Of a stretch of 64,000 bases of DNA, positions 1-8,425 are shown one piece after another. The stretch is from assembly GCA_050291935.1 (NCBI GenBank), contig JBNKKR010000009.1, forward strand, positions 1 through 64,000. The letters run 5' to 3'. The number at the start of each line of letters is the position of its first letter. Within the stretch, counting starts at the first letter, position 1. The DNA comes from Desulfocapsa sp050291935. Lineage in GTDB: Bacteria; Desulfobacterota; Desulfobulbia; Desulfobulbales; Desulfocapsaceae. The notes beneath the pieces were generated by a model that had not been told where the DNA came from, ran no database searches, and saw only the letters and a program-made list of their open reading frames with translations. The translations under genes were made by a program, and so were the position numbers.

Positions 1-1058
1 TTGAAATCATGTTTAAAATCAAGCCTTGACAGATCACCTTTCGAGTTTGGAAAGTAGCAGGTAACAAAATAAAATGTTTTAAATTCAAGACTAAGGACCC
101 GGCCCTCACTATCAAACCTGGGATCCCCAATCCCTTCAATCACCCGCAAGGCCTTTTCTTTTGCGTAAACGGCCACCCCGGAATAGCCCTTGCGGACAGC
201 GCTGTAAAAATAGCTATGGTATCCACTCAACTTTTGCAGCTCTTCAGGTAGCTGCTCTTTCATTGCTTTTATTTCCTGGAGTCCAAGCACATCCGGATCC
301 ATCTGCGCAACGCTTTGCATAAATCCCTTTTTGTGAGCCGCACGTAATCCATTAACATTCCAAGATATTAACCGAAGTGCACCTGGCTGCGCCTTCTCTT
401 TTGAGCGCTTTCTGGGAGTAACACCCAGTTGTGGGCAGTCTGCAAGCAAAGGACAGGTATCGCAATGGGGTGCCACCGGCCGGCATATTCCCTGGCCAAA
501 AGCAACCAATATGGAATTAACCACAATCCAATATTTTTCCGGTAAGTTCTCCCGTAATGCCATTTCAGTTTCCTGCGGATTTTTGGTCTTTACATAGCCC
601 CAAATATTCATAATTCTATGCACATGGGTATCCACACAGATGGCAGGAATGGCAAAGGCCTGTGCCAATACGAGATTTGCCGTTTTTCGCCCCACACCAG
701 GAAGACGAAGTAAGCCTTCCATATCACTGGGCACCAATGAATCAAACTGCTCATCCAAAACAGCAGGCAAGGCGGCAAGGTATTTCGCCTTATTTTTATA
801 AAAACCGACCGGATAAATCAGTTTCTGGAGCTGCTTTTCACTTAACTTTGCAAGCTCACAGGCATCACCAGCCCTTGCAAAGAGTCGTTTTGCAGCCTGG
901 GCCGTCACCTCATCTTTTGTTCTGGCAGACAACATTGTTGCAACCAATACCTTAAAAGGATCCTTCGTCTGTACGGCAATAAGATCCACCACCGGAACCT
1001 GATACGCTTTTACTTCCTGCTCTAAAAGCGAAAGAAATTTTTCAATTTGTACCGTCAT
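1..1058 (-). CDS. Endonuclease III - exonuclease III fusion (partial, C-terminus outside window)
   Basis: The reading frame runs without a stop from an ATG at 1058 to the window edge (352 codons). Residues 1-210 are an endonuclease III (Nth) DNA glycosylase/AP lyase: helix-hairpin-helix LPGVGRKTANLVL with the catalytic-type Lys at 125, Asp143 in VDTHVH, and a complete [4Fe-4S] loop C192-x6-C199-x2-C202-x5-C208. From about residue 227 the same frame continues as exonuclease III (Xth), beginning LRLISWNVNGLRA, followed by the metal-binding Glu in GLQEIK and the segment GYSGVAVYAK. The linker of about 15 residues is Lys/Arg-rich. Both activities act in base excision repair: Nth removes oxidised pyrimidines, and Xth incises or trims abasic ends. 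The frame was checked codon by codon across the junction. The rest of Xth, including its catalytic Asp-His, lies outside the window. Confidence 0.9.
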   Translation of the reverse strand, partial: MTVQIEKFLSLLEQEVKAYQVPVVDLIAVQTKDPFKVLVATMLSARTKDEVTAQAAKRLFARAGDACELAKLSEKQLQKLIYPVGFYKNKAKYLAALPAVLDEQFDSLVPSDMEGLLRLPGVGRKTANLVLAQAFAIPAICVDTHVHRIMNIWGYVKTKNPQETEMALRENLPEKYWIVVNSILVAFGQGICRPVAPHCDTCPLLADCPQLGVTPRKRSKEKAQPGALRLISWNVNGLRAAHKKGFMQSVAQMDPDVLGLQEIKAMKEQLPEELQKLSGYHSYFYSAVRKGYSGVAVYAKEKALRVIEGIGDPRFDSEGRVLSLEFKTFYFVTCYFPNSKGDLSRLDFKHDF

Positions 1059-1214
1059 ATAGCTTCCTTTTCTGTTATTAACGCCACTGTTTTGTTTGGC
1101 AGTTATCCCTTTTTATTTTCCCTTATCCCCATTTATAAGATAGTGTCTGTCCAGAAATAGCAAGAATACAAAAAAATTGCATTGGCAGATTTATGATCCT
1201 GATCTAGAAACGAT
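1059..1214. other. Divergent intergenic region, nth-xth / ygiQ
   Basis: This 156-bp AT-rich gap lies between two divergently transcribed genes and must hold both promoters. I could not assign convincing -35/-10 pairs. The stretch TGTCTGTCCAGAAATAGCAA near 1145 resembles one terminal inverted repeat of the 139-bp element at 7000-7138, but no second end is present. Confidence 0.4.
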
Positions 1215-2963
1215 ATGATACACGAACAATCCACCATACTTCCGCTCCCTATTTCCTCTGCTGAGTGTAAAGCACGCGGCTGGCACGAACTAGATATTAT
1301 TTTGGTAACCGGAGATGCATATGTGGATCACCCCTCTTTTGGTGTTGCTTTAATCGGAAGGCTCCTTGAGAGTAAAGGCTATAGGGTTGCAATTCTTTCC
1401 CAACCAAGATTTGACAGCACAAAAGATTTTACACAATTTGGCAAACCTAGACTTTTCTGGGGTATCACCGGCGGCAATCTGGATTCAATTGTTGCCAACT
1501 ACACCGGAAACGGAAAAGTCCGTGACACAGATGCCTATTCTCCACACGGCAATCCATGGCGAAGCAAACAAAAAACGAAGTCCAACAGACGCAGGCCAGA
1601 CCGGGCAGCCATGCTCTACACCAATTTAGCAAAAGCCGCATTTAAAGACGTACCGGTTATTCTAGGCGGCATTGAAGCCTCTCTTCGTCGCTTTATCCAC
1701 TACGACTATAAACAGGTGAAGTTACGAGGCTCCCTGTTGAGTGATGCCAAGGCGGATCTTCTTGTTTATGGTATGGGAGAACGTGCCATAATCGAAATAG
1801 CTGAAAGACTCAAGGAAAACAAGCATATTTCAAATATACCTGGTACCTGTGAGCGACTCAGTGCTAAGGGGCTTAGTGAACGCAATTTCTTAGAAGATCA
1901 CAACCATGTTATTCTCCCTTCCTGGCAACAGATAGAAAAAGAACAGCGCCTCTTTTTGGTGGCCGAAAAACAGATAGATGCTCAGGCAAGAAGCTATAAC
2001 GACTCAATGCTACTCCAACAGCAACAAAATGTCTGGATCATTCAGCACCCACAACAATCGCAGTTGACCACCCGGGAGTTGGATAGTCTTTATGAACTCC
2101 CTTTCACCCGTGAAGAACACCCCGCATTTATCAATGTCCCAGCGGCAAAAATGATCCAGCATTCCATCACCAGTGTCCGTGGCTGTTGTGGCAACTGCTC
2201 GTTCTGCGCCATTACCAGGCACCAGGGAGCCGCGATAACCAGTCGCAGCCAGGATTCCCTTCTCCGTGAAGCCACAACTCTTAGCAAAATGAAACATTTC
2301 AAGGGAACAATCACTGATGTGGGAGGGCCAACAGCCAATCTCTTTGGTATGACATGTCGAATAAACTCGTGCAAAAAACGCGATTGCCTCTATCCTCAGG
2401 TTTGCAAGAATCTTCAACTTAATGAGCCAGCTTTTTTAGAACTCTTGAAAAATCTAAGCGCAATAGTCGGTGTACAACATATCTTTATTTCCTCGGGCCT
2501 TCGCCTGGAACTCCTTAGAAAAACACCTGAACTTTTCTTAGCAATCATTCGCTCCCACACTCCCGGTGCTTTGAAAATTGCTCCTGAACATACAGAGACA
2601 GAGGTACTGCGCTATATGCATAAAGAGTCCCATGAGCAACTCACACAACTCTTGACGCTTGCCAAAAAACTAGGCAAAAAACTCAAAAAAAAGGTGCATT
2701 TCAGCCCCTATATTATCTCCTCCCATCCAGGCTGTACAAGCAAGCACACCGCTAATATGGCAAAAAAGTTACAAAAACTCGGTCTTCAATTACGGCAGTT
2801 CCAGGATTTCACTCCCACCCCGGGTACCCTTGCAACAGCCATGTATGTTACCGGACTGGACCAGGAAAGTGAGAAGCCAATCTATGTGGCAAAAGGAAAA
2901 AAGGAACGGATGCAGCAAAGAAAAATCTTGGAAAAGTTACTTCTTATGGGAGAAAAAAGTTAG
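1215..2963 (+). CDS. ygiQ: YgiQ family radical SAM protein
   Basis: Member of the UPF0313/YgiQ family of radical S-adenosylmethionine proteins, whose substrate is not established. The N-terminal third has the family sequence (HELDIILVTGDAYVDHPSFG). The radical SAM cluster motif is C324-x3-C328-x2-C331 within GCCGNCSFCAITRHQG. Downstream are the family signatures GPTANLFG and KIAPEHTE. At 582 residues it is shorter than the E. coli protein because it lacks the variable C-terminal tail, as in many anaerobes. It starts at ATG 1215 without a strong Shine-Dalgarno sequence and stands alone, convergent with epmA (15-bp gap). Confidence 0.9.
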   Translation: MIHEQSTILPLPISSAECKARGWHELDIILVTGDAYVDHPSFGVALIGRLLESKGYRVAILSQPRFDSTKDFTQFGKPRLFWGITGGNLDSIVANYTGNGKVRDTDAYSPHGNPWRSKQKTKSNRRRPDRAAMLYTNLAKAAFKDVPVILGGIEASLRRFIHYDYKQVKLRGSLLSDAKADLLVYGMGERAIIEIAERLKENKHISNIPGTCERLSAKGLSERNFLEDHNHVILPSWQQIEKEQRLFLVAEKQIDAQARSYNDSMLLQQQQNVWIIQHPQQSQLTTRELDSLYELPFTREEHPAFINVPAAKMIQHSITSVRGCCGNCSFCAITRHQGAAITSRSQDSLLREATTLSKMKHFKGTITDVGGPTANLFGMTCRINSCKKRDCLYPQVCKNLQLNEPAFLELLKNLSAIVGVQHIFISSGLRLELLRKTPELFLAIIRSHTPGALKIAPEHTETEVLRYMHKESHEQLTQLLTLAKKLGKKLKKKVHFSPYIISSHPGCTSKHTANMAKKLQKLGLQLRQFQDFTPTPGTLATAMYVTGLDQESEKPIYVAKGKKERMQQRKILEKLLLMGEKS

Positions 2964-2978
2964 CATAGCAATACTGTT

Positions 2979-3863
2979 TTATTGGTCATACTCTTCAGGG
3001 TGGAATGTGACAACTTCAGAAATTTCCTTTTCTCCCATAAACAGCATAAAAAGCCGGTCAAGTCCCATGGCTATCCCGGCAACCTCCTGCAGTTGATCGA
3101 GGGCTGCCAGAAATCGCTCCGGCATCGGATGCTCTGCCGATCCCATTTCACCATACTCATCAGCAAAGCGTTTACGTTGTATCGTTGGATCCGTAAGTTC
3201 TGAAAACCCATTGGCGAGTTCGACACCTTCCACATAGAGTTCAAATCGCTCTGCAATCTCTGGATCTTCTTTTTTACATCGTGCAAGGGACGCCAACTTG
3301 CAAGGATAATCATAGAGAAATGTGGGTTTGTTCTGTCCCAGATGCGGCTCCACCTCCTCCACCAAAGCGATATCGAAACGATCCTGTTCAAGTGCCTCTT
3401 CCACCGTAGAGGAACAATATTTTACAAAAGCATCCGCCACGGTTAAGTATTGCCAGGAATCCGCCACTGAAACAGGAAAAGAATGGCCCTTAAGCTGCAA
3501 GAATAAAAAACGCAACAACTCTTCGCAATCAGCCATAAGATCCTTGTAATCAGCATCCCTTCGATACCATTCCAGCATGACAAATTCTTCAAGATGTAAC
3601 CTTCCACGTTCACCTTGACGAAAACACCTACAGATCTGAAAGATATCTGAAGCCGTAGAGCCGGCAAGCAAGCGTTTCATATACAATTCCGGCGACGACT
3701 GCAAAAAAGCCTTTCCGCTGGGGATATGAACAATATTTTGTTCCGGAATAACTAATGGTTGGCGGACAGGGGTGTCAACTTCAAGAAAATGCTTGCCTGT
3801 AAAATAGGCGCGAATAGCCTGGAAAAAGGCCGCACGGTTGTGCAGCCCTGCTGTGGGAATCAC
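2979..3863 (-). CDS. epmA: Elongation factor P--(R)-beta-lysine ligase (EpmA/GenX)
   Basis: A 294-residue stand-alone class II lysyl-tRNA-synthetase catalytic domain without the N-terminal anticodon-binding domain, which is the hallmark of EpmA (PoxA/GenX/YjeA). Motif 2 is visible around GERGRLHLEEFVMLEWYR and motif 3 in GIAMGLDRLFMLFMG. It ligates beta-lysine to the conserved lysine of EF-P. The start is GTG at 3863, 6 bases after the efp stop codon, with an AAAGAG ribosome-binding sequence inside the end of efp, so translation is probably coupled. The direct adjacency to its substrate gene supports the call. The partner aminomutase EpmB is not in this window. Confidence 0.93.
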   Translation of the reverse strand: MIPTAGLHNRAAFFQAIRAYFTGKHFLEVDTPVRQPLVIPEQNIVHIPSGKAFLQSSPELYMKRLLAGSTASDIFQICRCFRQGERGRLHLEEFVMLEWYRRDADYKDLMADCEELLRFLFLQLKGHSFPVSVADSWQYLTVADAFVKYCSSTVEEALEQDRFDIALVEEVEPHLGQNKPTFLYDYPCKLASLARCKKEDPEIAERFELYVEGVELANGFSELTDPTIQRKRFADEYGEMGSAEHPMPERFLAALDQLQEVAGIAMGLDRLFMLFMGEKEISEVVTFHPEEYDQ

Positions 3864-3869
3864 CCGGTA

Positions 3870-4433
3870 TTACTCTTTTACCCGGGTAACATATGCTCCG
3901 GTCCTGGTATCGATCTGAATTCTGTCCCCTTCAACGACAAAGGGAGGGACCTGTAATACATACCCACTCTCAACAGTTACAGGTTTGGTGTCGTTTCCGG
4001 AGGTATCTCCTTTTGCCCAGGGATCAGCCACTGTTACCAATAGATTCACAAAAATTGGGAGTGTTACATCAATGGGCTTATCCTCAAAAAAGAGAACATC
4101 AAGCTCCATATTGTCTTGCAGAAAATGGACATTTTCACCAAGCTGTTCCTTGGTGAGAAAAGTCTGTTCATAGTTCTCTGTATCCATAAAATGGTACTCA
4201 TTATCCTGATTATACAGAAACTGCATCTTCCTTTCGCTAAGAGCCGGTTTCTCAAATTTTTCGTTGGATCGATAGGTCTGTGACTGTTGATTTCCATTGA
4301 TCATATTGCGCAATTTACAGCGATACAATGATTGCCCCTTCCCTGGTTTGGAAAACTCAAAATGAGTAATGATATAAGGAATACCATCAATTTGTATTTT
4401 CAGTCCTTTGCGTAAATCAGAAGCGGCATACAT
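3870..4433 (-). CDS. efp: Elongation factor P
   Basis: 187 residues in three beta-barrel domains; it relieves ribosome stalling at polyproline stretches. The modification loop reads FSKPGKGQSLYR with the target lysine at residue 32 (E. coli K34). The tip sequence PGKGQ is the form recognised by EpmA, consistent with epmA being the next gene in the same transcript. The C-terminal S1-like fold ends GDRIQIDTRTGAYVTRVKE, the usual EF-P signature. The start is ATG at 4433, where the homology begins. Confidence 0.97.
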   Translation of the reverse strand: MYAASDLRKGLKIQIDGIPYIITHFEFSKPGKGQSLYRCKLRNMINGNQQSQTYRSNEKFEKPALSERKMQFLYNQDNEYHFMDTENYEQTFLTKEQLGENVHFLQDNMELDVLFFEDKPIDVTLPIFVNLLVTVADPWAKGDTSGNDTKPVTVESGYVLQVPPFVVEGDRIQIDTRTGAYVTRVKE

Positions 4434-4628
4434 AAATATTCTCCATCACATTCCATTTGGAAAACCAGATACAAATTCACAGACCAAAAGAGTAGAACGC
4501 CCCTTGCATTTCTGGATTTCCTTGATTATTTAGACTTGTCACAACGGTTTACCCAGCAGCTACTGCCAGGCTCAAACCGGGCACACTATAGCAGCTCTTT
4601 ACCAATTTTAGCAAGTCATAATACCAAG

Positions 4629-5366
4629 ATGAAAAGACAGGCCCCCCAAGAACTTGATACAGTGCACCACTCCAGGAGTGCATGGTTTCGTGACGGCGCC
4701 ATTGCCTCCTGGCCAATTTGTTTTGGTTACATCCCCATTGGGCTTGCCATGGGAGTCTTGGCCAGTCAAGAATCTATCCCTGTTTGGGCTGTGGCCATGA
4801 TGTCCCTTTTCGTGTTTGCTGGATCTGCACAATTTATCTGTGTTGCTATGATTGCAGCAGGTGCTTCTATTTGGTCGATTATTGTAACGACCTTTGTGGT
4901 AAATCTACGTCATTTTCTTATGAGTTCGGCTGTGGCAGTCCATTTGACCGGCTTGAAAAGATGGTTTTTAAGCCTCTTCGCCTACGGCATCACCGACGAA
5001 AGTTTTGCAGTGAATATGACCCACTTTAAAAAGGGAAATTGGGATCATCTACGAGCGATTACCGTAAACCAAATCGCCAATGCTGCCTGGATTGCGGCTA
5101 CCATAAGCGGCGCACTGCTTGGTCAATTTATTCCCACAGGCGCCTTTGGAACTGATTACGCACTAACCGCCATGTTCCTGGCACTTCTTCTTTTCCAGTT
5201 ACATGATATTGTATATATTTTTACGGGTATTTTGGCCTTACTCATAGGTACTGTCTGGTACCTATTACTCCCTGGTGACACCTATATTATTGGCGCTTCA
5301 ATGTCTGCGGCCACCATCGGTTTCTTTTTCAAACGATACAGGGAGCAAAAAAATGAACGTGACTGA
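4629..5366 (+). CDS. azlC: AzlC family branched-chain amino acid exporter, large subunit
   Basis: Multi-pass inner-membrane protein of about 245 residues. The family core is clear (FGYIPIGLAMGVLA, then FAGSAQF and NLRHFLMS, the AzlC signatures). With AzlD it forms a two-component exporter of branched-chain or related amino acids. The frame is open further upstream to a TTG at 4536, but those 31 residues are polar, unlike the family, and lack a ribosome binding site; ATG 4629 gives the normal length. Its end overlaps azlD by 14 bases, so the two are translated together. Confidence 0.9.
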   Translation: MKRQAPQELDTVHHSRSAWFRDGAIASWPICFGYIPIGLAMGVLASQESIPVWAVAMMSLFVFAGSAQFICVAMIAAGASIWSIIVTTFVVNLRHFLMSSAVAVHLTGLKRWFLSLFAYGITDESFAVNMTHFKKGNWDHLRAITVNQIANAAWIAATISGALLGQFIPTGAFGTDYALTAMFLALLLFQLHDIVYIFTGILALLIGTVWYLLLPGDTYIIGASMSAATIGFFFKRYREQKNERD

Positions 5367-5679
5367 TTACTTCTTTCTTTTTGCCGGTATGGGATTGGTC
5401 ACCTATATTCCAAGATGGCTTCCCCTCTTTCTTTTAGCCCAACGCAAACTTCCCAAATGGCTGGTTGACTGGCTAAGCCTGATCCCGGTAGCCATCCTCT
5501 GTGCGCTACTTGCGCCCATCCTCCTCACCGATACAACATCACGCACACTGCAAATGGGAAAACCCGAGTTTCTGGTGGCCATACCTACCCTTCTTTTTGC
5601 AATTAAAACAAAAAGCCTCGGAGGGACTGTGGTTGTGGGTATGGCACTATTTTGGCTTTATAAATTCACATTATCGTAA
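5353..5679 (+). CDS. azlD: AzlD family branched-chain amino acid exporter, small subunit
   Basis: 108-residue membrane protein with three or four hydrophobic segments and the AzlD features TYIPRWLPL near the N-terminus and PTLLFAIKTKSLGGTVVVG near the C-terminus. The start is ATG 5353 preceded by GGGAGC, inside the end of azlC. It is the obligate small partner of AzlC. Frame extensions upstream of this ATG run through azlC and have no membrane character. No clear terminator follows. Confidence 0.9.
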   Translation: MNVTDYFFLFAGMGLVTYIPRWLPLFLLAQRKLPKWLVDWLSLIPVAILCALLAPILLTDTTSRTLQMGKPEFLVAIPTLLFAIKTKSLGGTVVVGMALFWLYKFTLS

Positions 5680-5853
5680 TTACACCAATCACATGAACAA
5701 CAATCAGACTGTTCAAAACGATAAAGAACAGCAAGCCGGCACTCTTTACGGCACCCCTTGTAGGGTTTAAGTGGTTTATCAGAAATTTTCTTGCAACAAA
5801 GAACAAGAAAATTATTTTTCAGTCACTAATCTCCCTGACAACCAAAAAAATAA

Positions 5854-6849
5854 TCAATGAAAAACATCGTCCATCGTTTGAGCAGAAAGGAGATTTAATG
5901 ACCATCTTTCAATCAGCGAAACGTCAGCTTCTTCAATTTTTTTTCGCACCCAATCAGGCAAATCGCCAAATCGGTGGCTCAGCTGACCTGTTAACAACTT
6001 ATACCCTTCCTTCTGCATACCTTGTTGCACACCTTGTTGCATGCCTTGTTGCATGCCTTGTCGCATGCCTTGTCGCATGCCCTGCTCAATATACTTGTCA
6101 ATAAAGGTCTCCATAATATCCTCCTCTAAAGTGCTTTGACGCAGTATTGCCTTAATATCATTTTCATCATATTTTTCCGTTGTTTTTACTACATAGCGCA
6201 ACATCACTTCCAAAATTTCTAATACGCCCTCTTTTTCGCTAACCTGTTTCAGCAGTGACAGTATCTCCGGTAATTTCTGTCGTAAATCAGGAGAAAAGAT
6301 ATGTTTAAGCAGCAACAGGATGATTCTTGCAACAACTGCTCCTTTTATCTGGCCATCATCAAGAATAGAAAGATCATGAAGCTGATAATTGAAATCAGGA
6401 ACATAGCGGTCAAACAACGCAGCATCCTGTACAATCAGGGATCTAAACGATTGAGCCACATGCCATTTCTTTTTTCCATGGTATAGGACAAGAGGAATTA
6501 CAGCTGGAAGCTTTTTTTCCAGTGGTTTCTGCTTTCGGCAAAGCTCCCATACTTTGACCATATACCGCAATAGTTGTAAACCAACCCAGGGATCGGGATA
6601 ACTCTTATGTTCAAAGAGCAGATACAAGTACAGATTTCCCTGCGAATGATGAACCCGATAGAGCAGATCTGAAAAATGGGAGCGCAACTCCTTCTCCACA
6701 AAAGAGTCCTTGCTGATAGTCAATGACTCAAAGTCGATTTGTGCTACAAGTTCAGACGGTAAATGCCAGCGCAAATACTCGGATGCGATTTCTTTTCGCC
6801 CAAAGGTTTCCCTGAAAAAACTGTCATGCGGATTCATAACCTTTTTCAT
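5854..6849 (-). CDS. Rpn family recombination-promoting nuclease (YhgA-like)
   Basis: About 331 residues, PD-(D/E)xK superfamily, formerly annotated as putative transposase 31. The N-terminal signature HDSFFRETFG is followed by catalytic-type residues Asp61 (FSDLLYRV), Glu80 and Lys82 (FEHKSYPD). E. coli RpnA-type proteins cleave DNA and stimulate RecA-independent recombination. The C-terminal part carries QGM(R/Q) tetrapeptide repeats typical of the family (residues about 257-280), encoded by a 12-bp tandem repeat. The start is ambiguous: ATG 6849 or ATG 6837 both fit the homology, and the longer frame to 6912 adds a hydrophobic stretch without homology. It is monocistronic and probably horizontally acquired, as such genes usually are. 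Confidence 0.85.
   Translation of the reverse strand: MKKVMNPHDSFFRETFGRKEIASEYLRWHLPSELVAQIDFESLTISKDSFVEKELRSHFSDLLYRVHHSQGNLYLYLLFEHKSYPDPWVGLQLLRYMVKVWELCRKQKPLEKKLPAVIPLVLYHGKKKWHVAQSFRSLIVQDAALFDRYVPDFNYQLHDLSILDDGQIKGAVVARIILLLLKHIFSPDLRQKLPEILSLLKQVSEKEGVLEILEVMLRYVVKTTEKYDENDIKAILRQSTLEEDIMETFIDKYIEQGMRQGMRQGMQQGMQQGVQQGMQKEGYKLLTGQLSHRFGDLPDWVRKKIEEADVSLIERWSLNLLSAQTMDDVFH
6009..6080. repeat. 12-bp tandem repeat inside the rpn gene
   Basis: Six head-to-tail 12-bp units of the form CTTGTTGCATGC with small changes, lying in frame in the C-terminal coding region, where each unit encodes the tetrapeptide QGMR/QGMQ. Because units are multiples of three, gain or loss changes protein length without a frameshift. 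Confidence 0.9.
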
Positions 6850-6999
6850 ACAAATAGAATAAAACCTGTAGGTGGAAATGACAACAACAATTAAACTTTG
6901 ATAACTTGTCACCGCCCAAAAGGTTGGCCTAAGAATAGCCTCATTGTCGTAAAATCAGGACGGACGTGAAAAACATTGGTGAATGTCCTCTGGAACTAG

Positions 7000-7138
7000 G
7001 AGACTGTCCGAGAATGCCCTTTTCCCCCAACTCTTCGTTGTTTTGAAAATTTTATCCTCGGAATATTAGGTATATGCCTGTGGTAAAATTTTCAAAACGG
7101 TTCGATTTGTAGAAAAATTGCTATTCTTGGACAAGCTC
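7000..7138. mobile_element. MITE-like palindromic element, 139 bp
   Basis: The two halves are imperfect inverted copies: the left end begins GAGACTGTCCGAGAATGCC and the reverse complement of the right end begins GAGCTTGTCCAAGAATAGC. Internally GTTTTGAAAATTTTA pairs with its inverted copy, and the centre is GGAATATTAGGTATATGCC. Both outer ends are flanked by CTAG (6996-6999 and 7139-7142), which looks like a 4-bp target duplication. It has no coding capacity. The GAG...CTC termini and CTAG-type duplication recall IS5-superfamily elements, but no matching transposase is in the window. It lies 17 bp beyond the 3' end of the AEC transporter and within the 305-bp gap to rpn; nothing else was seen in that gap. 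Confidence 0.75.
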
Positions 7139-7154
7139 CTAGAAGACCACTTTG

Positions 7155-8102
7155 TTATATCAGTCCGAAAAACCGCAACAGGAAAATACCCACGGTAACT
7201 GATATGATGGAGCCGAAACTGGTGACCGCAATGATGGCCGCTGCCAGGTGATAGTTGCTTTTCATCGCCTGTGCCATTGGATAGCTGGCCGCCGCCGAAG
7301 GGGATGAACACATAAGAAACAGCACCCCAAGCTGTTCTCCCCTAAGGCCTACCATCACCCCGCCCATCGTAATGATCAGCGGATAAATCACCAACTTAAT
7401 AAAAGACGCCCAGTAAAGGGCAGGAGATCCCTGAAATTCCTGCATCCGGATAGATGCCCCGGCGCAAAGCAGCGCCAGCGGCAGGGTCATCCGGCCAAAA
7501 TACTCACCGGTATGTAGAACGATATCTGACACCGGAATAGCAACAACTGACACCAAAATCCCTGCAACAATGGACAAAATCAGAGGATTTTTGGCGATAT
7601 TTTTCACTACTTTGGTCAAACCGTTCCCGGCACCACCGTCCACTTGGTGGTGGGTCAAGGTAATCACCGCCAAAATATTAAATAAAATGGTTAGAATCGC
7701 CAAATAAACCGAAGCCGTAGCCACAACCCCTTCGCCAAACGCACTCAGACAGAAGGCCAACCCAATTATTCCCATGTTGCTCCGATAGGCTCCCTGGACA
7801 AATGCGCCCCGATCTTTTACTGACTTTAAAACGGGCGCCACAAATCGGTCCAGAATGAAAAACAGAACGATGGTTATCAATAGTGCGTACCCCACCAACA
7901 TCACCGGAAGACCGTGACGAAAATCGGTCTGCACCAGCTTAACAAACAGCAAACAGGGGAGTGTCACCCGAAACACCAGATCTGACCCAATCCTGGCAAA
8001 TTCGTCACTCATCCATCCTATCTTTTTAAACAACACTCCAAAGCCGATAATACAAAAAATCGGCGCTGTAATATGTATGGCAAAATTAAAATCAGACAAC
8101 AT
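7155..8102 (-). CDS. AEC (auxin efflux carrier) family transporter
   Basis: 315 residues, about ten hydrophobic segments, with AEC/MFS-unrelated permease signatures (APIFCIIGFGVLFKK near the N-terminus; CSSPSAAASYPMAQAM near the C-terminus). Family members move small organic acids such as malate or malonate; the substrate here is unknown. The start ATG 8102 is set by an excellent GAAGAGG six bases upstream; the upstream extension (28 residues, Cys/Trp-rich, no homology) is not translated. It is monocistronic, ending next to the palindromic element. Confidence 0.88.
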   Translation of the reverse strand: MLSDFNFAIHITAPIFCIIGFGVLFKKIGWMSDEFARIGSDLVFRVTLPCLLFVKLVQTDFRHGLPVMLVGYALLITIVLFFILDRFVAPVLKSVKDRGAFVQGAYRSNMGIIGLAFCLSAFGEGVVATASVYLAILTILFNILAVITLTHHQVDGGAGNGLTKVVKNIAKNPLILSIVAGILVSVVAIPVSDIVLHTGEYFGRMTLPLALLCAGASIRMQEFQGSPALYWASFIKLVIYPLIITMGGVMVGLRGEQLGVLFLMCSSPSAAASYPMAQAMKSNYHLAAAIIAVTSFGSIISVTVGIFLLRFFGLI

Positions 8103-8425
8103 TTTTTCCTCTTCGTTCCAGCACCAACAATAGCCGCTCAACCTGCAACACAAAATCTGGCATTTGCTGCCACCTCTTTTTGGCAACCCTTTATCAAATA
8201 CCCCATCAAATCAGCACATGGGTCGTATTGACAGCTACGGGCAATTGGCTAAATGGATCTGCTTTAAAAAAAATGAAACCATTGGGTTAAATCATTTTTC
8301 ATGTTACTCTGTCGTCTCAACATATTTCGGGTACTTTTACGGGCCTGCCAGCCCAAGCCCATTACATCCATAGCAATAAACGAAAAACATCCGGAGTTCA
8401 TACTAGAAGATACAAGAGAGATGCC
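8103..8425. other. Divergent intergenic region, AEC / parA
   Basis: 323 bp between divergent genes. A 69-codon open frame (8164-8373) has no ribosome binding site and no recognisable sequence and I do not call it. I see no clear hairpins or repeats. Confidence 0.4.

Noticed and set aside
1141..1170. Possible second copy of the palindromic element's end
   Set aside because: Only one end-like stretch is present, with mismatches, and no flanking duplication; it could be chance, so it is mentioned but not annotated as a mobile element.
6009..6080. CRISPR array
   Set aside because: The repeats are 12 bp, contiguous and in frame with a coding region, without spacers.
8164..8373. 69-codon plus-strand frame between AEC and parA
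   Set aside because: No ribosome binding site, no recognisable sequence, overlaps the divergent promoter region.
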